NCBI RefSeq assembly: GCF_015694425.1
Contig: NZ_JADQDN010000001.1
Span: forward strand, 186,001-250,000
Length of the DNA stretch: 64,000 bases
DNA from: Microvirga terrestris
GTDB taxonomy: Bacteria; Pseudomonadota; Alphaproteobacteria; Rhizobiales; Beijerinckiaceae
Direction of reading: 5' to 3'
In this document: positions 54,601 through 63,478 of the stretch, one piece after another
How positions within the stretch are numbered: the first letter of the stretch is position 1
Layout of the letters: each line of letters opens with the position of its first letter
The notes under the pieces: model-generated
What the model was told of the DNA's origin: nothing
Database searches by the model: none
The model's input: only the letters and a program-made list of their open reading frames with translations
Program-made: the position numbers and the translations under genes

Positions 54601-54842
54601 TTGAAAAGCATCGGCAGTTGATCCTATCCTCCGGAATGATCGCTTGCCGGGGAAGCGTTCAACGAGAGGGAGATGTGATCCATGTCGTCGCCGAGCATCT
54701 GATCAGCCTCTCAGATCTCCTGCGCAGCGTCGCCCAAAGAGGAAAGAATGGGCTGCTTTCGCACCGTGAGCCAAACTACAAGCCTGATATGGACACTTCA
54801 GGCGCACGAAGCATCAAGATGCCAACGCGGGATTTCCGGTAG
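51648..54842 (+). CDS. dnaE2: Error-prone DNA polymerase DnaE2
   Basis: C-family polymerase of the SOS mutasome, 1064 residues. N-terminal PHP domain ([30 protein letters not shown]; typical DnaE2 start). Catalytic palm with [24 protein letters not shown] (about 362-385; the Asp pair) and [15 protein letters not shown] (about 335-349). Finger and thumb regions and a C-terminal OB/tau region ([28 protein letters not shown], about 940-967) follow. It lacks proofreading. SOS-driven through the LexA box before imuA. The length is normal for DnaE2 (1050-1100). Confidence 0.95.
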   Translation: MSYAELQTTTHFSFLRGASSPRELFEQAKLLGIPALAVVDRNSVAGIVRAFEAAKETCVRLVVGCRLDLSDGMSLLVYPTDRAAYSRLCRLLSTGKARAGKGKCLLTWEDVVQWNEGMLAILLGDKPDDALAERLRRLKSTFGDRAYMALIRRFAPNEFARLRAVADMAQAARVPAVATGDVLYHHPSRRMMQDVMTCIRLKTTIDQAGYRLERHADRFLKDPDEMARLFKDYPEAVARTLEVAGRCRFSLDELDYHYPNEIVAAGETAQQTLERLTWQGAKRRFPDGLPDRVAAQLRHELTLIEELQYAPYFLTVHSIVQFARGRGILCQGRGSAANSAVCYVLGITEIDPVRSGLLFERFISQERREPPDIDVDFEHERREEVIQWVFETYGRHRAALTAVVTRFQAKGAVREVGKVLGIPEDVTKALSRLVWGWGTEGIGEKEAKELNLNLNDRRLRLTLELASELIGTPRHLSQHPGGFVLTQGRLDEMAPIEPAAMENRQVIEWDKDDIDILKFMKVDVLALGILSCMRRTFNLLREYKGIDLDLASIPPEDPKTYAMIRRADTMGTFQIESRAQMSSLPRMKPRTFYDLVIQVAIVRPGPIQGDMVHPYVRRRNGVEPVTYPSPELEKVLGKTLGVPLFQEQAMRVAIECAGFTPSEADQLRRSMATFKFTGGVSKFRDKLINGMVTRGYEREFAERTFRQLEGFGSYGFPESHAASFALIAYASSWMKSHHPEVFLCALLNSQPMGFYQPAQLVRDARQHGVEVRPIDVNHSRWESTLEPSKGGNLAVRLGLHLVRGLPNQEGAIIPLMRASGPFVSIEDVGRRAGLSFSTLKHLADADAFGTLRVNRRDAFWKVLILSDEQLPLFAVADGREGEIKPEVVERNVALEPMTAGREVVEDYISTGLTLRQHPVSFLRPDLEKRRMTPCAALRQARDGSRVTVAGLVLVRQRPGTAKGVTFMTIEDETDVANVVIWSAIFEKHRQLILSSGMIACRGSVQREGDVIHVVAEHLISLSDLLRSVAQRGKNGLLSHREPNYKPDMDTSGARSIKMPTRDFR

Positions 54843-54898
54843 GACGCAACCCTTATAAAATGGTAGAATGAACCTTCAACAGTCAATCGGATGATCCA

Positions 54899-55388
54899 AT
54901 GCCTGATACTTTACAGATGGCAATGAACGTACAGCGAGCCTGGGCTGCGCCGAACCAGCCCACCACGACGTTAGAAGCTGCTGGAACCGCGTTCTCACAA
55001 GCAGTAGGGTACCGCCTCTATACCGTGACGCGAATGCTGAATGGCGGACTGGAAGTCGAACGAATCTATTCGACGAATGCCACTGTCTACCCTGTTGGCG
55101 GCCGCAAACCTGTATTGCCTAATGCCTACACCGAGCGTGTGCGGGCATATGCAACCATTTCTTGCGAGAACGCCTGCCGAATTCGCGCCTCTGTTTCCGG
55201 ATCACGAGACAATTACGAGCCTCGGCCTCGGAAGCGTCATGAACTTGCCGGTCGTTTTCGATGGGGCAATGCTCGGAACTGTGAACCTGCTCGACAGCGA
55301 GGGGGCGTACCACGAAGGGCACGTCGACCAGGCTATGTTGATCGCGCAGCAGATTGTACCATCACTTCTGGCTTCTAGGCCTGATTGA
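54899..55388 (+). pseudogene. GAF-domain protein broken by a frameshift
   Basis: Two overlapping frames together make one GAF domain. The first (from ATG 54899) gives MPDTLQMAMNVQRAW to NAYTERV with the usual FTVTRM-like core and VYPVGGRKPVLPNAYT. The second frame continues from about 55150 with PFLARTPAEFAPLFPDHETITSLGLGSVMNLPVV and GTVNLLDSEGAYHEGHVDQAM. The shift lies between about 55130 and 55155, near GTGTGCGGGCATATGC. If the frame were intact the protein would be about 160 residues. Sequencing error cannot be excluded. Confidence 0.75.
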
Positions 55389-56599
55389 TAATCGATGGAA
55401 CACCGCTCCCATCCCAATCCAGCCTAGAAGAGCAGGGGCGACCTTAAGGCCCCGCATCAGGCTCCGAGCTAGTGTTGTCATTGGCCTTCTGAATCTTACT
55501 AAGATCAACACAGAGCTGAGCCACGACCTCCCTGGCTTCGCTCGGAAGAGTACCATAAGGCCTGATGAACTGGCGGGTATGTGCGCCGTGTGCTCCGCAT
55601 GCGTTGATGCCGCGATCGGACGCTGATCGACGAACCGCCTTCACCCTTCAACGAAAGAGCTCCATCGAGCAAACGGCCAAGGCAAGTTCCAACAGTCAAT
55701 GAAAATGCTATTAGCCAAAGCCGTAGTGCTCTCAGCGTTGACGTGAGCACACAGGATGAGCTGCCTCAGGCCTATCATTTTATCTGCAGGTCTATCAGCA
55801 GGTGCCGAATGATCGCCTGCAGTCTGCACCCCTGCAGAATAAAAAAACCATTTATAATCAGTCCTTCGTACAGCCAGACAAAGAGAAAATTGGGACTCGG
55901 AACCCTGCACAATCGGCCGCAACTTTGCCTGCGAGCGATGTAGCGTCGCAATTCGAGCTTGGATTTGCTGTGCAATCCAAAAGAGCGAACCTAGCGGGTC
56001 GCTGAACTTGCTGTCTGGCTATCTTGGGTGTGTGGACTAACGACAAGTCTTCATGCATGACGAGCTTCGATCTTCGATCAAGTACCATTGGGTCCTGCTC
56101 CGGATCGTTTGTGGGTAGGGCAGTCGGCGCGTCTACTCGCTGATAACCGAGCAGGATCCGTAAGTCGGCGAGACGATCTTTATCGGCATGCAAGGGACCG
56201 ATTAGCGACGACAGCATCCACTGACCAGGCAGCCATTCCGGAGGTTAATTGTGAACGCTATTCCTTGGCAATGGATTGAGTGATGGGAAACCGTGACTCA
56301 TGGTACATCTCGGAAGTAAGTCGAATGTCTGCCATCCTGCAGTGAGCAGACGTTCATTACGTCGGCTCAATTGCCTGGTTTGACCCTAAGGAGACAGTTG
56401 AGGTCAAGCCACGGCTTCAGATTTGGGACAAGTTCGCAAACCTAGCCTATGGAGATAGGAGACGCGACTCAAGGCGTCTACAGAGCGCCGAAGTTCGAGC
56501 GCCTCAAGCAGTTCATCTCAAGCCATCGATAGACCACCGCTTAGTCCGGATGGTTAGAACCCGCTTCAGTAAATCATTCGAGTGCCAAGCGGCGCTGCA
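55389..56599. other. 1.2-kb stretch without a credible gene
   Basis: Both strands hold only short, broken frames with poor starts. Two are better than the rest: minus 55444-55644 (66 codons from a GTG; ends KANDNTSSEPDAGP) and minus 55858-56217 (119 codons). Neither has a family I know. GC is lower than the backbone. No IS terminal repeats, tRNA or long palindrome were seen. It separates the mutasome/GAF block from the catabolic cassette and looks like decayed DNA. Confidence 0.5.
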
Positions 56600-57256
56600 T
56601 TATTCATCACCCGACCCGCCGTTGCAGCTTTGCTTGAGATAGTTGTAGACCGTCGCCCGGCCCAGCCCAAGCACTCTCGAGATGTAGGACGCCATATTGC
56701 GTCCGCCGAATGCTCCGTCCCCGGAAAGGTCCATGATGAGTTGTTGTTTCTCGCGTCGCTCCAATTCGGCAACGGACAATCCGCGTTCCCAGGTCCAGGA
56801 TTGGATGTACTCGTTGACCCGTTCGTGCCAGTCGTCCTTGAACAGCGATGCCGGTTTCTCGTGAGACTGGGGCACCGAGACAAGAGCCTCCAATGTGCTG
56901 ATGACGGCGTGGAAGTGAGAAACATCCACATTGATGCATAGAATGCCGATTGCCTTCTCGCCGGCCCGGATCACTGCGCTGACCGACTTGATGCGTCGCC
57001 CGTCCCAATTCACCTTCTCGTACGGGCCGATGATCCTGTCGGAGGGCTTGAAATCAATCTCATGAATGAGGGACGGCTCACCCAGCTCCCGTTTTGAGAA
57101 GCTATTGGTCAGATATACCACCGTCTCGGTCGCGAGGTCGTGCAGGACCACCTCGGCATAAGGCTGGAACAGCAGCGTGATCGCATCGCAGATATGAGTA
57201 TAGGCCGCGAGCTCCGGCACAAGCCCAGGCTTGGCCGCTTGCCTTGCTTTTCTCAT
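56600..57256 (-). CDS. YheO-type PAS-like transcriptional regulator
   Basis: A 218-residue regulator. N-terminal PAS-like sensory domain of the YheO type: LAAYTHICDAITLLFQPYAEVVLHDLATETVVYLTNSFSKRELG (about 16-60). It continues with GEKAIGILCINVDVSHFHAVI (about 110-130), where ICINVD is the family motif. The C-terminal HTH_22-like segment (GGRNMASYISRVLGLGRATVYNYLK, about 182-206) follows. Starts at ATG 57256 or GTG 57298. Divergent from the binding-protein gene, with 243 bp between; it probably controls the cassette to its right. Confidence 0.85.
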   Translation of the reverse strand: MRKARQAAKPGLVPELAAYTHICDAITLLFQPYAEVVLHDLATETVVYLTNSFSKRELGEPSLIHEIDFKPSDRIIGPYEKVNWDGRRIKSVSAVIRAGEKAIGILCINVDVSHFHAVISTLEALVSVPQSHEKPASLFKDDWHERVNEYIQSWTWERGLSVAELERREKQQLIMDLSGDGAFGGRNMASYISRVLGLGRATVYNYLKQSCNGGSGDE

Positions 57257-57420
57257 CTCGGCATCTCGTTGCGCTTTGAGTGGGTCATGCTTTCTCACCC
57301 AGGCACAGGAGGCTTGAGAGGATTCTCCTAGACTGTCGCATGCTCGAAAGTCCAGGCAAGCGGCGCTACTCGGACAGACCAAGAGATAACGACCACCTGC
57401 GAAAAAAATATAGACAAACC

Positions 57421-57435
57421 AGTCCAAATTGGACT
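57421..57435. promoter_or_regulatory. Candidate operator in the divergent gap
   Basis: AGTCCAA-A-TTGGACT is an exact 7+1+7 palindrome between the YheO-type regulator and the binding-protein gene. A second, shorter one (TGTTG-T-CAACA, 57461-57471) lies 26 bases further on, just before the binding-protein start at 57500. Position in the divergent gap makes one or both plausible regulator sites; binding is not shown. Confidence 0.4.
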
Positions 57436-57499
57436 TTATTGTTCAATACAACAACTGCCATGTTGTCAACAATCACGCATCCACAAGGGAACTCTGACG

Positions 57500-58354
57500 A
57501 TGAAGAAGCTCGGTCGCCTAGCCCTGGTAGCCGTCGGCATTGCGATGGCTCCGGCGCTCGCCCACGCCCAAGCCGGAAAGGTCACAAGCCTCAAGATCGC
57601 GACTGAGGGCGCCTATGTCCCCTGGAACTTCACGGGCGCGGGCGGCAAGCTGGAAGGCTTTGAGATCGACTTGGCCAACGACCTGTGTAAGCGCATGAGC
57701 GTGTCCTGCGAGATCGTGGCCCAGGACTGGGACGGCATCATTCCAGCGCTTGCCGCCAAGAAATACGATGCCATCATGGCCGGCATGAGCATCACCGACA
57801 AACGCCTGGAGACCATCGATTTCACCCGACCCTATGCTCAGGTGAGCAACGGAATCGTAGTCGCGAAGAGCTCTGCGGAAGCGAAGGCGCTTGGTCCTGT
57901 TGCGCAGTTCAGCCTCACCTCCCAGGCGACCGAATCCGAAGCGGCTGTAGCCAAGATTCGCGAAGCCCTCAAGGGCAAGACGCTCGGCGTCCAGACCTCT
58001 TCGTCTCACTCAAACTTCACCGACAAATACCTTAAAGGTGCCGTCGAGATCCGCGAGTACAAGACGACGGAGCAGTACGATCTCGATCTAGCTGCCGGAC
58101 GCATCGATGCGGTGATTGGTGACAAGACGGCCCTTCAGGGCACTCTGGATAAGCCGGAGTTCAAGGATTTCGCAGTTGCGGGACCAGGCTTCTCCGGCGG
58201 CATCCTGGGTCGCGGCGTAGGAGTAGGCCTGCGTAAAGACAGCCAAGAGCTCAAGGCCATGTTCGATACCGCCATCGGGGCAGCCATTGCCGATGGCACC
58301 GTCAAGAAGCTCGCCGAGAAGTGGTTCAAGGTTGATGTAACACCAAAGGGCTAA
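57500..58354 (+). CDS. Periplasmic amino-acid-type solute-binding protein
   Basis: ABC-transporter substrate-binding protein of 284 residues with a Sec signal (MKKLGRLALVAVGIAMAPAL, cleavage after AHA). Mature protein matches SBP family 3 (His/Arg/polar amino-acid-binding): SLKIATEGAYVPWNF, GFEIDLANDLCKRM (about 51-64), WDGIIPALAAKKYDAIMAGMSIT (about 75-97) and AEKWFKVDV at the end. No permease or ATPase genes are adjacent, so it works with a transporter encoded elsewhere or one lost. First gene of the cassette; followed by a strong stem-loop. Confidence 0.9.
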   Translation: MKKLGRLALVAVGIAMAPALAHAQAGKVTSLKIATEGAYVPWNFTGAGGKLEGFEIDLANDLCKRMSVSCEIVAQDWDGIIPALAAKKYDAIMAGMSITDKRLETIDFTRPYAQVSNGIVVAKSSAEAKALGPVAQFSLTSQATESEAAVAKIREALKGKTLGVQTSSSHSNFTDKYLKGAVEIREYKTTEQYDLDLAAGRIDAVIGDKTALQGTLDKPEFKDFAVAGPGFSGGILGRGVGVGLRKDSQELKAMFDTAIGAAIADGTVKKLAEKWFKVDVTPKG

Positions 58355-58367
58355 TCAGAGGTTGCGA

Positions 58368-58400
58368 CGGTTGCCCTGCGGAATGTTCGCAGGGCAACCG
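58368..58400 (+). terminator. 13-base stem-loop after the binding-protein gene
   Basis: Perfect arms CGGTTGCCCTGCG (58368-58380) / CGCAGGGCAACCG (58388-58400), loop GAATGTT, no T-tract after it. It lies 13 bp past the stop codon. Such stems after binding-protein genes often stabilise the upstream message so that it is more abundant than the downstream genes; Rho-independent termination is less likely without a T-tract. Confidence 0.6.
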
Positions 58401-58522
58401 CCTATGGGAACCATACGGGATGCAGCACCGTCGGACGATGCCGTGACATAGTAGGCTGTTGCGCAAGCCGCTCTTGTTGATTTCCGACCCTATCTCAAGA
58501 CCTTGAACGAGGCCGAGACCCG

Positions 58523-59488
58523 ATGATGAATAACAGCGTCCTTGAATCTGCCGCCCGCTCCGTCCAGGCGCGGCGTCGCATCCGCAATTACGTCTACGAG
58601 ACACCACTGTTGCCTTCGCGCCAGATCAGCCGCGACATCAATTCCACCATCTCCTTCAAGGCGGAGAACTTCCAGCTCACCGGGTCATTCAAGATCCGTG
58701 GCGCGGCGAGTAAGATGACCGCGCTCGGCCTCGATCAGGGCGTCATCACGGCATCCTCTGGCAATCATGGTATCGGGTCCGCTCAGGCTGCGAGCCTGAT
58801 CGGCCAGAAGCTGACGGTTGTCCTTCCCGAAACCGTGTCGCCTGCGAAGCTCGCCAAGATCCGCTCCTTTGGCGTGGAAGTAATCCTTCACGGGGCAGAG
58901 ACCGGGTTGGCGGAGCAGCACGCGCAGAAGGAGGCCCAAAGTCGGAGCCTCGTCTACGTCTCCCCGTACAACGATCCCGAGATCATTGCGGGGCAGGGTA
59001 CGATCGCGCTGGAGATGCTAGAACAGGCCGACCGGATCGACAACGTCTTCGTCGCCATGGGCGGCGGCGGGCTGATCAGCGGGATCGGTTCTGTCCTGAA
59101 GTGCTTCAGCCCGAGCACGCGCGTGTTTGGTGTTTCCGCACAGAACTCGGCCGCGTTGGCGGCCTCGATTGTGGCGGGGCGCGTCGTCGAGACGGAGCAT
59201 CTCGATACTCTTGCAGACGCCGTCGCAGGTGGCGTCGACGATGACAGCATGACCTTGCCGCTGTCGAGCGCCGTCATCGACGAAGTCTTGACGTGCACGG
59301 AGGCAGAGATCGCCGCCGCGCTCAAGGACATGGCCATCAAGGAGAACCAACTCGTCGAAGGAGCGGCGGCCCTTGCTCTTGCGGGCCTCTATCAGGTTGC
59401 CAAGCGTTGTGAGGAGCAGAACAACGTCGTGGTGCTCTGCGGGGCCAATTTTGACCATGACCGAATCCTGGCGGTCGTAAACGGTTAA
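58523..59488 (+). CDS. PLP-dependent threonine-dehydratase-like enzyme (EutB-like)
   Basis: Fold-type II PLP enzyme of 321 residues. ENFQLTGSFKIRGAASKM (about 49-66) carries the PLP lysine in SFKIRGA; SSGNHGIGSAQAASL (about 77-91) is the phosphate-loop Asn motif; VAMGGGGLISGIG (about 177-189) binds the phosphate. It belongs with serine/threonine dehydratases, hydroxyectoine-utilisation EutB and beta-hydroxyaspartate dehydratase BhcB. The neighbouring DoeB-like and cyclodeaminase-like genes favour EutB-like. Starts at ATG 58523 (or 58526). It lacks an ACT regulatory domain. Confidence 0.82.
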   Translation: MMNNSVLESAARSVQARRRIRNYVYETPLLPSRQISRDINSTISFKAENFQLTGSFKIRGAASKMTALGLDQGVITASSGNHGIGSAQAASLIGQKLTVVLPETVSPAKLAKIRSFGVEVILHGAETGLAEQHAQKEAQSRSLVYVSPYNDPEIIAGQGTIALEMLEQADRIDNVFVAMGGGGLISGIGSVLKCFSPSTRVFGVSAQNSAALAASIVAGRVVETEHLDTLADAVAGGVDDDSMTLPLSSAVIDEVLTCTEAEIAAALKDMAIKENQLVEGAAALALAGLYQVAKRCEEQNNVVVLCGANFDHDRILAVVNG

Positions 59489-59500
59489 GGGTCGGACGCC

Positions 59501-60499
59501 ATGGCAAGTCTCGAGATCGACTGGAACAGAGACGGCCGGCAGGCCTCCTACATCCAGGTGCCAAGTTCCACGAACCGGAGCGCATGGCAGAACCTGCGCA
59601 TACCAGTGTTCGTCATCCGCAATGGCTCGGGACCAACGACGCTACTGCTCGGAGGCAGCCATGGTGATGAATACGAGGGACCGGTCGCCCTCTCGAAATT
59701 CGCCCATTCCGTCGACCCGGACAGTATCAAGGGCACCCTCATCGTCGTGCCGGCGATCAACCTGCCGGCCGTCCTGGCAGGAGCACGCCTGTCGCCGCTC
59801 GATGGCCTCAACCTCAACAGGGAGTTCCCCGGCAACGGGCGCGGGTCGGCGACCCAGCGCATCGCGCACTTCATCACCACGGAACTGGTCCCCAGGGCCG
59901 ACAACGTCTTCGATATCCATTCGGGTGGCCGCTCACTGCGCTTCGAGCTCTGCACATTCATCCATGAGCAGCCCGACCCCGAGCGGACCAGCAGTTTCCT
60001 GGCGGCCGCCGAGTCCTTCGGAGCCCCGCTGATTGTCGTGATCCGCGAGCCGCATGCAAGCGTGATGCTAGACGATGTTGTGGAGAGCTCGGGCAAGCTC
60101 ATGCTGTCCAGCGAACTCGGCGGGAGCGGCATCATCACGGCCGAGACAGCCCGCATGAGCTACGAGGGGTTGCTAGGAGTCCTGCGCCATCTGGGTCACC
60201 TTGCCCCGTCTGACCAAGACGGCGCCGAAGACCGTAGGATCTCGCGCCGCGTCTCGGTGCCGGGTTCGGATTACTATGTCCATGCGGACGACACCGCCTT
60301 GTTCGAACCTGCCGTGAGTCTCGGCGCGCCAGTCGAAAAAGGGATGGTCATCGGCTACTTGCACTACGTGGACCGGGTGGAAAGGGCACCTACACCAGTG
60401 CTCTCTCCCCAGTCGGGGCTCCTACTCTGTCTGCACGGGCAGGGCGTCGTTCACCGCAACGACACCCTGGTCGTCGTAGCCAGAGACTACACGCCGTGA
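59501..60499 (+). CDS. DoeB-like N-acyl amino-acid deacylase (AstE/AspA family)
   Basis: Zinc-dependent carboxypeptidase-like deacylase of 332 residues of the succinylglutamate desuccinylase/aspartoacylase family. Zinc motif GGSHGDEYEGP (about 50-60: His and Glu) and a third ligand His in DIHSGGR (about 145). LSPLDGLNLNREFPG (about 92-106), and SSELGGSGIITAET (about 205-218), resemble closely the DoeB proteins that deacetylate N-alpha-acetyl-diaminobutyrate in ectoine degradation. The remaining ~90 C-terminal residues are a beta-rich domain as in AspA. 12 bp after the dehydratase gene. Substrate is inferred from family only. Confidence 0.85.
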   Translation: MASLEIDWNRDGRQASYIQVPSSTNRSAWQNLRIPVFVIRNGSGPTTLLLGGSHGDEYEGPVALSKFAHSVDPDSIKGTLIVVPAINLPAVLAGARLSPLDGLNLNREFPGNGRGSATQRIAHFITTELVPRADNVFDIHSGGRSLRFELCTFIHEQPDPERTSSFLAAAESFGAPLIVVIREPHASVMLDDVVESSGKLMLSSELGGSGIITAETARMSYEGLLGVLRHLGHLAPSDQDGAEDRRISRRVSVPGSDYYVHADDTALFEPAVSLGAPVEKGMVIGYLHYVDRVERAPTPVLSPQSGLLLCLHGQGVVHRNDTLVVVARDYTP

Positions 60500-60544
60500 C
60501 ACCGCTTTGCACCCATCATCTAATTCAAACCCGGAACCGAGACT

Positions 60545-61492
60545 TTGACCTCCATCACATTCCTCAATCCAGACGAAATCGAAGAGCGCGTCGGAAACCT
60601 CGATGTCGTTGGACTGATGGAGCAGGCCTTCGCTGCGTTCTCCAAGGGAGAGGCCGTCATGCCGATGCCGGGCGAGTTGCTGATCGAGGATCCGCCGGGC
60701 GAAGTCCATCTCAAGTACGGGTACTTTAAGTCCGGTGATACCTACGTCATCAAGATCGCCTCGGGATTCTGGAACAACCCCGCCAAGGGGCTGAGCAGCA
60801 GCGATGGGCTTCTCCTCGTCTTCAGGAAAGAAACGGGCGAGCTTGCTGCCGTTCTCAATGATCGCGGCCGCCTGACCGATCTACGGACCGCAGCAGCCGG
60901 GGCCGTGGCCGCCAAGCATCTAGCATCGACGGATGTGGACACGATCGGGGTCATCGGGAATGGAATCCAGGCCGAGTTGCAGGTTCTGGCTCTACAAGCC
61001 GTCCGTCCCTGCAAGAACGTCGTGGCTTGGGGACGAAATCCCGAGCGCACGTCTGCCTATGCCAAGCGCATGGAAGAGAAAGGCTTTACGGTCGAGATTG
61101 CGCCATCGGCCTCCGACGTCGCTGCCCGCAGCCGCCTTATTGTTACCGCGACCGCAAGTCCATCGCCGTTGCTGCAATGGTCCGACATTCGGCTTGGTAC
61201 CCACATCACTGCGATCGGGGCGGACAGCGCAGACAAGCAGGAGCTGGCTGAGGCGATCATTCGCAATGCCGACATCGTCGTGACGGACAGCCGGCGCCAG
61301 GCCATAACGCGCGGCGAGCTCTTGCGTGCGTACGGGGAAGACTCAGCCGCCCTGTCCAGGGTAGCCGAGATTGGTGAGATCGTTTCGGGTATCGCCAAGG
61401 GACGTACGAGCGAGAGGCAGGTCACTGTTACGACCCTATCGGGCCTCGCCGTCCAGGATATTGCCATGGCTTCGGCGGTGCTGTCCGGGTAG
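60545..61492 (+). CDS. Ornithine-cyclodeaminase/mu-crystallin family reductase (EutC-like)
   Basis: NAD(P)-binding protein of 315 residues. TYVIKIASGFWNNPAKGLSSSDGLLLVF (about 62-90) and DRGRLTDLRTAAAGAVAAKHLA (about 102-122) form the substrate lobe. The dinucleotide motif GVIGNGIQAELQ (about 132-144) follows. This family includes ornithine cyclodeaminase, delta1-pyrroline-2-carboxylate reductase, EutC and iminosuccinate reductase BhcD. It begins with a TTG at 60545, 45 bp after the deacylase gene; no nearby ATG would keep the conserved N-terminus. The substrate is likely the product of the dehydratase/deacylase steps. Confidence 0.85.
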   Translation: MTSITFLNPDEIEERVGNLDVVGLMEQAFAAFSKGEAVMPMPGELLIEDPPGEVHLKYGYFKSGDTYVIKIASGFWNNPAKGLSSSDGLLLVFRKETGELAAVLNDRGRLTDLRTAAAGAVAAKHLASTDVDTIGVIGNGIQAELQVLALQAVRPCKNVVAWGRNPERTSAYAKRMEEKGFTVEIAPSASDVAARSRLIVTATASPSPLLQWSDIRLGTHITAIGADSADKQELAEAIIRNADIVVTDSRRQAITRGELLRAYGEDSAALSRVAEIGEIVSGIAKGRTSERQVTVTTLSGLAVQDIAMASAVLSG

Positions 61493-61933
61493 TGGGATAT
61501 CGTGTGTTCAACGCGGGCTGGGCAAGCAGGCGCGCGAACGTGATTCCATAAGGACACATTCATCATCTTACCCGGTTGATCCCGCAAGGCGGAAGCATTC
61601 GTTGAAGGTGTCCTCAGTCTGTCTGCGAAGCGCCAGTGATTCTGTGTTGGACTTGCAGGACTTGGCTTAGATCCTTTCGGGGAAGTTCCACTTCTGGCAC
61701 TGAGCTGAAGTAGGGCTTGAGTCTCCTCCTGCGGCGTTTAGTGAACCTTCATTTCATTTACTGCACATTACTCTTTGACCCGACTCGAACCTCCGCTTGC
61801 ACCAGGCGCAGTTGCCGATCGATGATAGGCAAGGTGGGTTTGCATCGGCAGATACAGTCGTCTCCTGCAAGATCGGCGCATGCCGGCGGGAACACATCGG
61901 CGCTGGGCAGCGCCTTCACAAGGATAGATCGAC
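61493..61933. other. 441-bp gap before the M81 gene
   Basis: No gene is supported. Short frames here have no homology I recognise. A purine-rich AAGGATAG lies about 6 bp before the M81 ATG. It probably holds a separate promoter for the M81 gene. Confidence 0.5.
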
Positions 61934-63478
61934 ATGCACTTCGTCGTCGCCCGCCTGAATCATGAAACCAATACATTCTCGCCGGTACCAACGCCACTCG
62001 CATCGTTCAACCCACGCTGGAACGAGGATGCCCTGCAGGTGGGCAGGGGCTCCCGCACCGCCATGGGCGCCTTCCTGGCCTTTGCGGAAGCGCGGGGCGC
62101 AGAGGTGGTGACACCGATCTTCGCCACTGCCAACCCGAGCGGCCCTGTGGCCGATGAGGCTTTCGAGGCCATGGTGGTCGCCATCGTCGATGCGGTTGGG
62201 AAGGGATGCGACGCCATTCTTCTCGATCTTCATGGTGCGATGGTGACGGACAGCTTGGACGATGGCGAGGGCGAGCTTCTCGGCCGAATCCGCGCCGTCG
62301 CGCCGGATGTGCCAGTCGGCGTTGCCCTCGATCTTCACGGTAATATCACTGAACGTATGGTCGCCAACGCCGACGTACTCGTGGGCTTCAAGACCTATCC
62401 TCATGTGGACATGTATGAGACCGGCGCCCATGTGGCCCGGCTCGTCGGGCGCATGCTCGACGAGGGGCTCGCGCCGAAGCGGGCATGGTGCCATCCACCG
62501 CAATTGGCTCATACCTTGAAAATGAATACCGGCATACCAGGAGCCATGCAGGACGCGATTGCGGCCGCCCGGCAGGCGGAAGCAAGGTCCGGCATCCTCG
62601 CGGTCAGCGTTTTCGGCGGCTTTCCGATTGCAGATACCCCGGAGGCCGGCGTATCAGTGGTCACGGTCGCGGAAACGGCAGATCTCGCGGCGGAGGTCGC
62701 ACGCGAGATTGGTGGGCTTCTGTGGGAGCGCCGAGCTGAACTCGTCTATCACGAGGAGCCTCTTCAGCAATCGGTTGCCGCTGCGCACGCCGCCGGCGAA
62801 GAAGAGGGACAGGGCCCTGTGCTTCTGCTCGATCACGGCGACAACTGCATGTCCGGCGGCACCTGCGATACGATGGATGTGCTTGGCGAGGCACTAGCGC
62901 AGGGGCTCGACGACATCGTCGTGGGCCCGATCTGCGATCCCGATGCCGTGGCGGCGATGATGGCCGCAGGCGTCGGCGCACGGATCAGGGTTAAAATTGG
63001 CAACCGCGTGGCCATGCCTCGTATCGGCATCTCCAAGGATCCGCTGCAGCTCGGCGGCGTAGTCCGCGCTCTGGGCGACGGGGAATATACGATCAGCGGC
63101 CCGACTTACACGGGGATGCGCTGCTTCATGGGGCAGGCTGCCGTACTTGATACTGGTCAGGCGCGCATACTCGTCACCGAGTTGCCCCACGAGCCGTGGG
63201 ACCTTGCCGTGTTCACAAGCGTCGGTCTCGACCCACGTGCGTGCCGTCACCTCATCCTGAAATCCCGCATGTACTGCCGCCCCGTCTTCGAACCTATCGC
63301 GAGGGTTGTCATCGAATGTGCAAGCCGTGGGGTGACGAGCTCGGATTACAAGTTATTCCATTTCGAGAAGCTCATCCGCCCGGTATATCCCCTCGAGGAA
63401 GACGTCTTGTGGAGGCCTGAGGCAGTTCGGCTATGGCAAACGATAAGGACAGCGTCTTGGCCCAGGGGGCGCGGTTGA
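61934..63478 (+). CDS. M81 family metallopeptidase (MlrC-like)
   Basis: A 514-residue protein of the M81/MlrC family, first known for the last step of microcystin-LR breakdown but widespread as an amidohydrolase/peptidase of unknown substrate. Conserved: RLNHETNTFSPVPT (about 7-20), ILLDLHGAMVTDSLDDGEGELLGRIR (about 96-121), VGVALDLHGN (about 127-136; metal-binding Asp/His), and VLLLDHGDNCMSGGTCDTM (about 296-314). The last ~15 residues are variable. It is preceded by AAGGATAGATCGAC before ATG 61934. It may belong to the upstream cassette or form its own unit, as the 441-bp gap is long. Confidence 0.87.
   Translation: MHFVVARLNHETNTFSPVPTPLASFNPRWNEDALQVGRGSRTAMGAFLAFAEARGAEVVTPIFATANPSGPVADEAFEAMVVAIVDAVGKGCDAILLDLHGAMVTDSLDDGEGELLGRIRAVAPDVPVGVALDLHGNITERMVANADVLVGFKTYPHVDMYETGAHVARLVGRMLDEGLAPKRAWCHPPQLAHTLKMNTGIPGAMQDAIAAARQAEARSGILAVSVFGGFPIADTPEAGVSVVTVAETADLAAEVAREIGGLLWERRAELVYHEEPLQQSVAAAHAAGEEEGQGPVLLLDHGDNCMSGGTCDTMDVLGEALAQGLDDIVVGPICDPDAVAAMMAAGVGARIRVKIGNRVAMPRIGISKDPLQLGGVVRALGDGEYTISGPTYTGMRCFMGQAAVLDTGQARILVTELPHEPWDLAVFTSVGLDPRACRHLILKSRMYCRPVFEPIARVVIECASRGVTSSDYKLFHFEKLIRPVYPLEEDVLWRPEAVRLWQTIRTASWPRGRG

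Noticed and set aside
55858-56217. Minus-strand frame of 119 codons in the gene desert
   Set aside because: No family, mixed composition, many rare codons, no good start; more likely chance or decay.
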